From Pedobacter planticolens (GTDB lineage: Bacteria; Bacteroidota; Bacteroidia; Sphingobacteriales; Sphingobacteriaceae), in assembly GCF_014172375.1 (NCBI RefSeq), contig NZ_WNXD01000001.1, positions 310,001 through 374,000 of the forward strand: a DNA stretch of 64,000 bases, in the 5' to 3' direction. Shown in pieces: positions 56,374 through 64,000 of this stretch (positions are counted from its first letter, which is position 1; each line of letters starts with the position of its first letter). The position numbers were made by a program, and so were the translations under genes. Under the pieces are notes generated by a model, which searched no databases, was not told the origin of the DNA, and saw only the letters and a program-made list of their open reading frames with translations.

Positions 56374-59067
56374 CTAGTCGTCATTGCGAGGAGCATAGCG
56401 ACGTGGAAATCTCTTCTTTCTCCAGAAAACCACTAGCGCTAAACATAAGCAAATCCCAACACCAATTCCCATCCATAATCTCCAACTTATAGCTGGCTGC
56501 ATAGCTATTTGCTGATCTGTGCCCATATAAATTAAACTATCCCAATAATAAGGCAAATAAAGTGCATCAGTAGTTTGATTAGCATTTAGCCAATCTAATT
56601 TTGCCGAATGTAATGCCTCTCCATTACTTTTATGCGCTAACAAATGCTTGTAAAAATTACCAGTAATTACTGAAGCAGTAACATCATTCACATTCCATAA
56701 ACCAGCAATTGTGGCTGGCGTACCAATGGCATTAAATCCTCTAGATAAACTGATAATGCCTTCGCCGTTGGCTAATAAACCATCCGCTGTGCGACAAGCA
56801 CTTAACACAGCTAAAGATGGTGCACTTTTCTTTGCGGCAAGTTCAAATAGAAAGATTTTCTCTTTCCCAAAATCTAACGTAGGTTCTTGGCTTTTGCCAG
56901 ATAAATAAGCATGCGTGCCAATATGTAAAATTTTACTTTCTTCAAAGGCGTTGATGAACGTTTTGGAGTTTACTTCATCGTTAAATAGAAACTTTCCACG
57001 TATTAATTTTTTGATGCCATCTGCCTCATCTTGCACCGCTTTTAGTGGTTTATTGCTGTTTTTTTGATGCGTAATAAACAATCCTGCAAAATCTTTATGG
57101 TTAACTTCAGTTTTATTAGCGGTTAATGTTTTAAGCGAAAATGCATAGGTAATGGTATTGTTTTTTATGAGAAATGGCCAGCTCGAAATGTTGGGTGTGT
57201 ATTGATTAGTGGTGATTAATCCATCAAAAGAAATGTAACCTAAAACTTCATCAGGTACTATAATGACAGGTTCATTTTTAGTTAATTTAATATCTTTTAA
57301 AATGGATTGATAGATTTTATTGGATGCTAAAAAGAATTCTTTAGGCGCATTTAACATCGCATTTGGCCCATGCTGAAAATAAGTATTTGAATATGTTTTT
57401 ATTAATGATTCTATGTTAGAAGCATTCTCTATTTTTATTACATCATCTATTTTTCTATCCTTAATATCGATTAGATAAATAGCATTTCTACCTACAAAAT
57501 ACTCCAATATTTTTTTGTTTGGCAAGGCAGATAATAGACTGGAAACCTTAACTTCATTATCAAAATTGAATTGTTTATATTTTTGTTTAATCTGTTTGTT
57601 AATTAACGCGAGATCATATTTTAAAGAAGCTATAGTTTTTGCATTTTCATTCTCTTTTGCCTCTAAGGCTTGTTTCTCATTATAAATAACTGCTCGCTCT
57701 AAAGCTTGTTTCTTTATAAAAAGAGAATCCTTTTTGTTGGCTGCATTTAATAACTGATTTCTATTAATCTGATCTAAAAGTGTTCTTGCTTTATTTTGTT
57801 CAGCCAAATCTAAAATGCCAGTTAATAGACTTTTATCTTTTGTTTGTTGATACAGATTAAAACTAATTTCTATTCCTCTTTCAGCTATAATTTTAAGATC
57901 AGCTTGTAAACGTTCTTTTGTTTCATCATCTGCAAACTCGCTTCTAATTTTATCAGCAGAAAGCAACCCCAGTTTTATATGTTGAAAAGCTTCGGTAGGT
58001 TTTTTAAGTAGGAGATAAGCATTTGCCATTTGCTCAAAAACTTCTACCAATTTATTATCGCCATATATTTTGCTGATAATAAGCGAATTATTTTTGTCAA
58101 CGATTTTTAAAGTAGTAAGCGTTTTATTAAAGAACTGTAATGCTACTAATGGTTGATTTTGCAGCAATTTTATTCGGCCAAGTTGAGTTAAAATGTTAGC
58201 TTTTTCTCGAAATCGACTATTCGCATTATAGGTGTTAAGTACGTTTAAGGCTTTATTAAAATATTCATCGGCTTTTTGAGTTTTGCTTAATGCTAAATAA
58301 ATATTACCAGCTGTTGTGTAAGTGCTCATTAACCAATAGGCATTCTCTGATTTTATATTTTTTTGCTTATTGATATTTGTTTCAATCAGTTTTGCCGCTT
58401 TTATATATTCTTTTTGGTCGAAAAATATATCGGCCAAAATATTGTTTAAAATGATATCGACTTGTGTACCTGGCTTTACCAATGCTAATCCAGCTTTTAT
58501 GCTTTTTTCAGCATCGCTAAAGTTTCCCATAGAACGATAAGAAATAGCCATGTTACTATAAACCGCAGCTATGTTTTCGGGTTTATCTTTTGTTTGGATA
58601 AGAAAGTTAACCGCTTTTTGCTGTAAGAATAAAGCTCTTTCATAATCACCTAAACGTGTATAATTGTTGCTTAATGGTTTTAAAGTATACTCGACAATAT
58701 CATAGCTGGCAACTTTGTTTTTTTTGTAATAGACAAATGCCGCTTCATAACTATCAATAGCTGATAATATATTTCCAGCTAACAATTGATAATATCCTTG
58801 TGTATTTAAAAGATCGAGATAAGCGTAATATTCATCTTGAGTTTTTGGTTGACGCCAAAGCTTTTTCTGAGTTTCGAGTAAAAACAACAATCGCTGCTGC
58901 GGATTTAAGCTCACGTAATCTAACCTTTCATACAGCCATTCATTCAAATTGTTTTTTGTTTGAAGAGAGTCTAGTTTACGTTTTACGGCATCACCCTGTG
59001 CAAAAACATAGCTATTTACGCAAAGAAATATGAAAATAAGAGTGTAACGTAAAAGGGCTGAACGCAT
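56374..59067 (-). CDS. Exported, membrane-anchored TPR-CHAT protease-like protein
   Basis: Protein of 897 residues. A signal peptide (about 1-24) is followed by tetratricopeptide-like helical repeats (about 60-400), a coiled-coil-rich part (about 450-520), and a C-terminal CHAT domain (about 590-850), a caspase/separase-like fold. The dyad is visible: H719 in HIGTHA and C758 in LSACRTADG. One membrane helix spans about 863-882, so the catalytic part should lie in the periplasm, unlike cytoplasmic TPR-CHAT effectors. The last twelve residues (RFPRRYAPRNDD) come from a dispersed repeat that also supplies the bases before the stop. Substrate unknown. Confidence 0.88.
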   Translation of the reverse strand: MRSALLRYTLIFIFLCVNSYVFAQGDAVKRKLDSLQTKNNLNEWLYERLDYVSLNPQQRLLFLLETQKKLWRQPKTQDEYYAYLDLLNTQGYYQLLAGNILSAIDSYEAAFVYYKKNKVASYDIVEYTLKPLSNNYTRLGDYERALFLQQKAVNFLIQTKDKPENIAAVYSNMAISYRSMGNFSDAEKSIKAGLALVKPGTQVDIILNNILADIFFDQKEYIKAAKLIETNINKQKNIKSENAYWLMSTYTTAGNIYLALSKTQKADEYFNKALNVLNTYNANSRFREKANILTQLGRIKLLQNQPLVALQFFNKTLTTLKIVDKNNSLIISKIYGDNKLVEVFEQMANAYLLLKKPTEAFQHIKLGLLSADKIRSEFADDETKERLQADLKIIAERGIEISFNLYQQTKDKSLLTGILDLAEQNKARTLLDQINRNQLLNAANKKDSLFIKKQALERAVIYNEKQALEAKENENAKTIASLKYDLALINKQIKQKYKQFNFDNEVKVSSLLSALPNKKILEYFVGRNAIYLIDIKDRKIDDVIKIENASNIESLIKTYSNTYFQHGPNAMLNAPKEFFLASNKIYQSILKDIKLTKNEPVIIVPDEVLGYISFDGLITTNQYTPNISSWPFLIKNNTITYAFSLKTLTANKTEVNHKDFAGLFITHQKNSNKPLKAVQDEADGIKKLIRGKFLFNDEVNSKTFINAFEESKILHIGTHAYLSGKSQEPTLDFGKEKIFLFELAAKKSAPSLAVLSACRTADGLLANGEGIISLSRGFNAIGTPATIAGLWNVNDVTASVITGNFYKHLLAHKSNGEALHSAKLDWLNANQTTDALYLPYYWDSLIYMGTDQQIAMQPAISWRLWMGIGVGICLCLALVVFWRKKRFPRRYAPRNDD
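56377..56413. repeat. Dispersed repeat fused to the 3' end of the CHAT gene
   Basis: The 37 bases starting GTCGTCATTGCGAGGAG and ending with GGAAATCTC match the well-known kind of intergenic repeat found in many Bacteroidota genomes (recognised from memory). Here it forms codons 886-897 of the CHAT gene, with the stop codon just beyond it, so the original stop was displaced. Confidence 0.65.
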
Positions 59068-59114
59068 AAATAGGATTGCATTTCAGCTAATTTATTAAAT
59101 AGATTTCTATAAAC

Positions 59115-59253
59115 GGTCGTCACCCTGAATTTTTCAATAGCTTTCATTGATTTTTGTCTTCAAGAAAGCTTCGCTGTTTATTTCAGGGCCTTTATAACAG
59201 GAAAGATGCTTCGACTACGCTCAGCATGACGGGTATGACGAGCATGACGGGAT
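59115..59253. repeat. Composite dispersed palindromic repeat
   Basis: The gap between the CHAT and PKD-barrel genes holds imperfect inverted halves (CGTCACCCTGAAT and ATTTCAGGGC), then ATGCTTCGACTACGCTCAGCAT with ATGCT/AGCAT ends, and then three close copies of an ATGACG-containing unit of 9-10 bases. This resembles intergenic repeats common in Sphingobacteriaceae. It may also act as a terminator region. Confidence 0.6.
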
Positions 59254-59261
59254 ATCTATTC

Positions 59262-61241
59262 TTATAACTTCCAAGTTAGATACGTACCCATGCGGCTATT
59301 GTTAGTTTTTGGATCGTATAAATACCTGAAGCCAATAGATGGGCCTACATGAACTAAACCCAATTGTACATCTGCAAAAAAGGAAGCATTGATATCTGAA
59401 AAACGCTTGGTCAAATCATTTGCAATTACATTTAAGTTTACTTGTGTGCCTTGCGCCGGAATTAATCTATATCGCAATTCATCTGTAGATTTATCGTATA
59501 AATTAACAGAAACCAATGTGCCTGCACCTGCACCAATATATTTATTCAGGTTGTACCTAAATTGTAAGGGCACAGCATTAATGGTCATAATTTTAGTAGT
59601 TCTGTAATTATCTTTTCTATCAATCCGATACGGAATTTTATTAACTATGGTATCTCTAGATATCCCAACATCTGTATTCACCAAGAAAGTGTTTTCCTTA
59701 AACGTGTTTAAATAAACTTCTACTTGCCAATATGAACGATGCGGTGCATAAGGTGCTAAACTTGCACCAATTACAAAGTTTTTATCGTTCAAATAGTTCT
59801 TGTTATCTGTTTGGAAAGGGAAACCATAGCCTATGATTAACGCAGGAGATAAACCCATTTTAAATCGGCCAACAGCTCTGTTGGTGTAAATAGGTTCGTT
59901 TTTGTCAAATACAATTGCCGCTCCACTTTTTATGGGTAGCTTTTTAGGTTTCTCTTTAAATCTGATTTTATATTCTACAAAACCCATAGTAGAGTCTGCA
60001 TCGTTTACACCTTTTTGCTGTAATCCCGGTAGGTAAATATTACTAAACACAAAGTGAACACTATCTGTTCCTTTAATGGTTTTAATACAGCTTTGTCCGG
60101 TATAAGCCGAATCGCAATTCACTACCTCGGGTTTTGTTTTGGTAACTCTTAGTGTAGTCATGCTAAATACTTCAGAAATGTTTGCGGCAACATCAATCTT
60201 TTTTGCTGGACCTTCTCCTGTATTCTGAAAACGAATTTTATAAGTTAACTCTCTGTTTTTTCCTGTAAAACGATAATTCATTCTGCTTTTTCTGAGCACC
60301 ATTTTATTTGGATCGTGAGAAGCAACAATTTGCAATTCCATGTTAAAGAACTCAGTTTCTAGTAAAGGATTATCAGGAATAAAAACAGCGGAAATTCTCA
60401 CCACTGCATTCGTATCCTTCACCATTTCTGGTGTAGTTTTAAAATGCATGAAAAGAAAACGTTCTTCACCTTGTTGTAAGTTTTCAAATCTCCAGCTTTC
60501 ACTGCTTTTAAAATCCTTTGCTTTATCTTTTAACAACACTTTCTCATCAAATGCGGTTGTACTTGGCATTTCATTGGTTAAAGAAGCATAATAAACAGGA
60601 GCATTTTTTTTGCTGGGTACGTATGCAGTGGTTAACATCGATTTTAAATCACCTTTTTTCTCGTTGTTGTACGTTCTAGTTTCAGCCAATACAAAATTGT
60701 TATTCGCAAATTCTCTATCATTATATAAAATAGCAACAGTACCATTCACATTTTGTTGACCATTTGTTGCTTTGTTTCTATAACCAAAAACCAACATCAT
60801 ATCGTCGCCAGGTTTGGGCATACAATTACTTTTTAGTTCTATGTTTCCGCCCATTTTAAATAATCCAGAAGGATCATTAGACGCTAGCATTGGTTTAGGG
60901 GTAAGTGGTTTTATTGGTCGTGGTTTAGTAGGTGGGCGTTTGCCGTCATCGTAATTATTAGTCGCAAAAAGCCTCACTTTTACCGAGTCTGTTTTTTTAT
61001 ACTGATGAATAGGATCTTTCTCAAAGCTAAATCCACCGTCGCCAAACTCCCAAAAATAAGTATAGAATGGGGCAGGAGCTCCCGCTATTTGACGCAATGG
61101 TCTAAGTTCCGAATCGAATTTAGTAGCGCCATTTTCCGTGGTGTATTTAATAATGGCAGGTACCGTATCGGTTGGTAAAACCTGAGCATGTAGTATAGTT
61201 ATACTCATGCAGCATAAAATTAAGAGTAGCGTTTTCATCAC
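59262..61241 (-). CDS. PKD-domain outer-membrane protein with C-terminal beta-barrel
   Basis: Protein of 659 residues. A signal peptide (about 1-19) is followed by a PKD-like domain (about 40-100, with WEFGDGGFSFEKDP), a linker rich in Pro and Lys (about 103-117), a beta domain, and a DUF11-like segment starting SHDPNKMVLRKSRMNYRF (about 300-400). From about 450 the sequence alternates in the manner of an outer-membrane barrel and ends in YLTWKL with an aromatic near the end. I infer a barrel with an exposed or periplasmic adhesive part. It is probably co-expressed with the CHAT gene (194-base gap with repeats), yet a terminator separates it from the lipoprotein gene upstream. Confidence 0.72.
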   Translation of the reverse strand: MMKTLLLILCCMSITILHAQVLPTDTVPAIIKYTTENGATKFDSELRPLRQIAGAPAPFYTYFWEFGDGGFSFEKDPIHQYKKTDSVKVRLFATNNYDDGKRPPTKPRPIKPLTPKPMLASNDPSGLFKMGGNIELKSNCMPKPGDDMMLVFGYRNKATNGQQNVNGTVAILYNDREFANNNFVLAETRTYNNEKKGDLKSMLTTAYVPSKKNAPVYYASLTNEMPSTTAFDEKVLLKDKAKDFKSSESWRFENLQQGEERFLFMHFKTTPEMVKDTNAVVRISAVFIPDNPLLETEFFNMELQIVASHDPNKMVLRKSRMNYRFTGKNRELTYKIRFQNTGEGPAKKIDVAANISEVFSMTTLRVTKTKPEVVNCDSAYTGQSCIKTIKGTDSVHFVFSNIYLPGLQQKGVNDADSTMGFVEYKIRFKEKPKKLPIKSGAAIVFDKNEPIYTNRAVGRFKMGLSPALIIGYGFPFQTDNKNYLNDKNFVIGASLAPYAPHRSYWQVEVYLNTFKENTFLVNTDVGISRDTIVNKIPYRIDRKDNYRTTKIMTINAVPLQFRYNLNKYIGAGAGTLVSVNLYDKSTDELRYRLIPAQGTQVNLNVIANDLTKRFSDINASFFADVQLGLVHVGPSIGFRYLYDPKTNNSRMGTYLTWKL

Positions 61242-61282
61242 TAATAAATTTATATAATTTTATTTGTAATAAAGAAATGACT

Positions 61283-61316
61283 AAAAAAGATGAAACCCAT
61301 AACGGGCTCCATCTTT
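61283..61316 (-). terminator. Terminator after the ZU5-like lipoprotein gene
   Basis: On the minus strand, AAAGATGGAGCCC pairs with GGGTTTCATCTTT, with GGG/CCC at the core and a T-run after it. It lies between the lipoprotein stop (61343) and the start of the PKD-barrel gene (61241). Confidence 0.75.
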
Positions 61317-61342
61317 CAGTTAAAAATTAGGGAATTTTTATC

Positions 61343-62308
61343 TTAGTAACCATCTAAACTATTAATGGCGAGTTGAACTTGTGCTTCGGTAGTTTCAACC
61401 AATGTTAATGTAATGCTTTGACTAGCAACAATGGTTGTTTCCTGCTCAGCATAATAATATTTTCCATCTTTTATACAGAACGATAAATATTTACCTTGTA
61501 CACCAATTGGCATCATATCATCGTAACTTTTTACTTTGTTAGCACCATCTGGAGTGTATAATTGAGCAGCTACATTACTTCCTTTTGCACAGAAGAACAC
61601 AAAAGTTTCTCCGCTAAATGCTCTAAATGAAGCCATGGTACCTGGGTTGTTTACCAACGTTACTCTAGTGGTAGTTTTCGGATTGGTATAGCTATAAAAC
61701 ACATCACAGTTAATCCATCCTAAATTTCCCATATCAAATGTGAAATTACCGCCAATTGCTTCCGAATCTCTTTTAATACCTACACCATTTGCTGCTTGTG
61801 CAGGTGCTTGCCATGCCATCTGATTATCTGCACCTACTTTTTCTACACCTTCCCAAATTTGCGTAACGCCAGCTCTTTTTGCAGGGATTGAAATTTTAAT
61901 AGCAGCACTTAACGCTTGATCTACTTTTACACCGTTTACACTTGCATTTAAGTAAATAAAACCATCAGATGCTAAAGGAGCGCCACTAATATGGTTAGTG
62001 TTTGTGCCGCTAAATAAAACTGAACTTCTATTTAATACTTCAATTGCACTATAGGTTACATCGCCAGTTATGGCAACGCCACCAATTTTCAACGCACCAG
62101 CTGGAATAGTGATTTTTGTTCCGCCTTTTAAGGTAAAGGTATGTTCTACGGTGTTGTTCATTTTTAAGGTTTGAACTTCTGGTCCGTATAGTTCTGCAAA
62201 TTCTTTAGCCGATTTTGCAACACCTTTAGTGTTTGAATCTTTTTTACATGCTGCCGAACATAAAATGATAAGGGCAACGATTACATAGGTTAAGTTAAAT
62301 TTTTTCAT
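61343..62308 (-). CDS. Lipoprotein with ZU5-like domain
   Basis: Secreted lipoprotein of 321 residues. The signal ends in CSAAC followed by KKD, giving an acidic residue two places after two lysines, in the range of Bacteroidota surface-export signals. The block FTLKGGTKITIPAGAL (about 57-72) followed by VTYSAIEVLNRSS resembles ZU5-type domains of Bacteroidota lipoproteins. The rest is beta-rich without a known catalytic motif. It is divergent from the ECF sigma gene with 173 bases between, so it may be a target of that sigma factor. Confidence 0.7.
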   Translation of the reverse strand: MKKFNLTYVIVALIILCSAACKKDSNTKGVAKSAKEFAELYGPEVQTLKMNNTVEHTFTLKGGTKITIPAGALKIGGVAITGDVTYSAIEVLNRSSVLFSGTNTNHISGAPLASDGFIYLNASVNGVKVDQALSAAIKISIPAKRAGVTQIWEGVEKVGADNQMAWQAPAQAANGVGIKRDSEAIGGNFTFDMGNLGWINCDVFYSYTNPKTTTRVTLVNNPGTMASFRAFSGETFVFFCAKGSNVAAQLYTPDGANKVKSYDDMMPIGVQGKYLSFCIKDGKYYYAEQETTIVASQSITLTLVETTEAQVQLAINSLDGY

Positions 62309-62487
62309 GATTTCTAGTTTTTACAGTTTTGCTTACTCTTTAAAGGCTTTTCAGCAGCCGCCATTTTATAGGGTTTGATGTTATATAAGTCGTATCCAAA
62401 ATTTGTTACCCCTTATTTTTAATTTTTTTTTCGCAATGCGGAAGAAACATTAAATTAGAGCACAAAATCCCTCAAAATCACTTGTCA

Positions 62488-63048
62488 ATGGCTAAAGCAG
62501 TACATCCCGATCAGCGTTATTTAACAGCGTTGATAACTAATGATACCGGGGTAGTTAACGAGATTTATAAAAAGTGCGCAGGCAAAGTGAAATCTTTTAT
62601 CGTTTTTAATAACGGAACAACTAGCGATGCCGAGGATATTTTTCAGGAAGCTTTAGTAGATATCTATAATCAGGCTAAATACAAAAATTTACAACTCACT
62701 TGTCCGTTTGAACCTTTTCTTTTATTGGTGTGTAAACGTAAATGGTTAAATGAATTGAAAAAAAGATCCATTTTACCGGTAACAAAAAACGAGGACGACT
62801 TATTACATATCGGCGAGGATACATTTGAACAAGCTGAACTATTGGAACAACAACAAGAACAGTCTACTTTGTTTTTAAAAGCTTTTGAGAAATTGGGCGA
62901 GCGTTGCAAAGAAATCATTAGATGGAGTATGCAGGGCGATGCACAAGAAAAAGTAGCAGAAGCATTGGGCGTTACGTATGGCTATTTAAGAAAAAAGAAA
63001 TCGGAATGTATGGCGAGCCTTATTAAATTGGTTCAGGTAAATAAATAG
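62488..63048 (+). CDS. ECF-type RNA polymerase sigma factor
   Basis: Alternative sigma factor of about 186 residues. Region 2 is visible around SDAEDIFQEALVDIYNQ (about 48-64), including the DAEDIFQE core that contacts the polymerase. Region 4 follows near the C-terminus (AQEKVAEALGVTYGYLRKKKSEC, here broken as AQEKVAEALG and TYGYLRKKKSEC), a helix-turn-helix that reads the -35 element. I prefer the ATG at 62488 over the TTG at 62482. The next gene, 5 bases downstream, codes a membrane protein with an anti-sigma-like N-terminus. Confidence 0.88.
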   Translation: MAKAVHPDQRYLTALITNDTGVVNEIYKKCAGKVKSFIVFNNGTTSDAEDIFQEALVDIYNQAKYKNLQLTCPFEPFLLLVCKRKWLNELKKRSILPVTKNEDDLLHIGEDTFEQAELLEQQQEQSTLFLKAFEKLGERCKEIIRWSMQGDAQEKVAEALGVTYGYLRKKKSECMASLIKLVQVNK

Positions 63049-63053
63049 AAAAG

Positions 63054-63782
63054 ATGACTGAGGATAAAATTTTACTAACTGCCCGTTATGCTGAGGGAGA
63101 TTTGAATGAGGATGAAAGTGCTGCATTTGAAACGCGTATGCAAAGCGATGAAGAGTTGCAGCAACACTTAAAAGATTACCAGCACATTCATCAAAGTTTA
63201 AAAATGCAATTGGCAAATGATGCAAACGATGAACGATTTAAGAATACTTTAAAAGGATTAAACAAGCAATACTTTAGAGATGAACCGAAAGTTATTTCCT
63301 TTAAACCTGCGCTTAAATGGTTAACTGGAGTTGCTGCGGTTTTAATTGTTGGACTTTTAGTTTGGGCACCTTGGAGAAGTAATTTATATGAAAAATATGC
63401 TAACAACGGACAAATGTTAGTTACAGAAAGGGGAGCAGAAGCTACAACAGATTTAGACAAAGCTGCAGCATTGTACAATGAGAAAAATTATTCGGCAGCT
63501 AAAACTATACTCGAAAAGTTATATGTTAAGGAGCCAGCAAATGCAATGCTTGGTTATTATTACGGTTTAACTTTATTAGAAACAACACAATTAGATAGCG
63601 GTAGAAAAGTGTTAACTCAAATTTATACTGGTGAATCTGTATTTAAATATGATTCTGCTTATGGCATTGCATTAAGCTATTTAAAAGAAGATAAAAAAGC
63701 GGAGTGTAAAACATGGTTGCAAAAAATCCCTAAAGGCACTACGCATTATCAGCAAGCAATAGAGTTGATAGAGAAGTTGTAA
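63054..63782 (+). CDS. Membrane anti-sigma-like protein with periplasmic TPR domain
   Basis: Protein of 242 residues. The cytoplasmic N-terminus (ARYAEGDLNEDESAAFE, about 10-26, then MQSDEELQQHL) resembles anti-sigma domains of ECF systems. One membrane helix spans about 87-105. The periplasmic part contains TPR-like helical pairs (about 128-240). The gene starts 5 bases after the sigma gene, the usual place for its regulator. No Cys or zinc motif is visible. The TPR part may sense or bind a partner such as the TPR-CHAT protein encoded opposite. Confidence 0.75.
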   Translation: MTEDKILLTARYAEGDLNEDESAAFETRMQSDEELQQHLKDYQHIHQSLKMQLANDANDERFKNTLKGLNKQYFRDEPKVISFKPALKWLTGVAAVLIVGLLVWAPWRSNLYEKYANNGQMLVTERGAEATTDLDKAAALYNEKNYSAAKTILEKLYVKEPANAMLGYYYGLTLLETTQLDSGRKVLTQIYTGESVFKYDSAYGIALSYLKEDKKAECKTWLQKIPKGTTHYQQAIELIEKL

Positions 63783-63816
63783 GTTTTTTACCATCCTTCT
63801 CGTCTTTGCCTCACTG

Positions 63817-63904
63817 CTCGTCATTCCCGTGAAAACGGGAATCCTAAAGCGATAAAAAGGTTTGCTATAGCATTACGATTCCCAATCGAGTTGGGAATGA
63901 CGAG
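63817..63904. repeat. 88-base palindromic element with two internal hairpins
   Basis: Perfect 12-base terminal inverted repeats, CTCGTCATTCCC (63817-63828) and GGGAATGACGAG (63893-63904), enclose two short hairpins: CCCGTgaaaACGGG and CCCAAtcgagTTGGG. No gene is inside. The structure fits a REP-like or MITE-like dispersed element. The remaining 96 bases to the window edge show no gene or clear promoter. Confidence 0.75.
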
Positions 63905-64000
63905 TAGGTACTTATGTGGTTTACTATAATTTTTATTTGTTGCCACACCATTTAACCAATTTTAGTATATTAGCGTAGTTAACACGCCCTCATCAAATTG

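Overview
The window looks like chromosomal DNA of a Bacteroidota member, most likely a Sphingobacteriaceae species close to Pedobacter (inference from gene content, not from a database search). The DNA is AT-rich. It carries the Bacteroidota-type promoter TTTG-N19-TAnnTTTG, a Bacteroidota Hc1-like mini-histone, a TonB-dependent receptor with a CarboxypepD-reg-like N-terminal domain, a serine-palmitoyltransferase-like enzyme, and a dcw cell-wall/division cluster with the order usual for this phylum. No tRNA, rRNA, CRISPR array, insertion sequence or prophage was recognised.

Layout. (1) 74-7577, minus strand: an exopolysaccharide operon reading wza-like exporter, Wzc-like tyrosine autokinase, NusG/UpxY-like antiterminator, asparagine synthase, GT4 glycosyltransferase, FkbM methyltransferase; it probably continues past the left edge. 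(2) 8150-10529, plus strand: a small Cys-containing secreted protein with an exosortase-type (PID-CTERM-like) C-terminus, a GT2 glycosyltransferase and a WecA/MraY-like polyprenyl-phosphate transferase, all plausibly part of the same surface-polymer region. (3) 10594-13208: glycolytic gap - GNAT - pgk. (4) 13422-29216: the dcw cluster mraZ-rsmH-ftsL-ftsI-murE-mraY-murD-ftsW-murG-murC-ftsQ-ftsA-ftsZ, mostly overlapping or abutting, with an MraZ operator in front and three DnaA-box-like sites before ftsZ. (5) 29369-40127: SPT-like alpha-oxoamine synthase, Hc1-like mini-histone, dapA, ligA, ACP phosphodiesterase-like gene, tyrS, LuxE-like adenylating enzyme, a small membrane protein and a penicillin-acylase family protein. 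(6) 40318-56372: an alpha-glucan/maltose locus: TonB-dependent receptor, two exported GH13 enzymes, beta-phosphoglucomutase, GH65 maltose phosphorylase, MFS sugar transporter, GH31 alpha-glucosidase, GlgB and a DUF6717-like protein. No SusD partner is present. (7) 56374-63782: a signal/surface module: exported TPR-CHAT protease-like protein, PKD plus beta-barrel outer membrane protein and ZU5-like lipoprotein on the minus strand, facing an ECF sigma factor and a membrane anti-sigma-like TPR protein. Three dispersed palindromic elements lie in this last part only.

How the parts work together. The glucan locus reads as a complete route: uptake through the outer membrane receptor, trimming by exported GH13 amylases, import by the MFS carrier, then phosphorolysis (GH65 plus beta-phosphoglucomutase) or hydrolysis (GH31). 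The dcw cluster gives meso-diaminopimelate peptidoglycan (MurE has the DNPR motif), and dapA supplies that pathway. The most promising little-described elements are the PID-CTERM-like protein beside the polysaccharide operon and the CHAT/PKD-barrel/ECF-sigma module at the right end.
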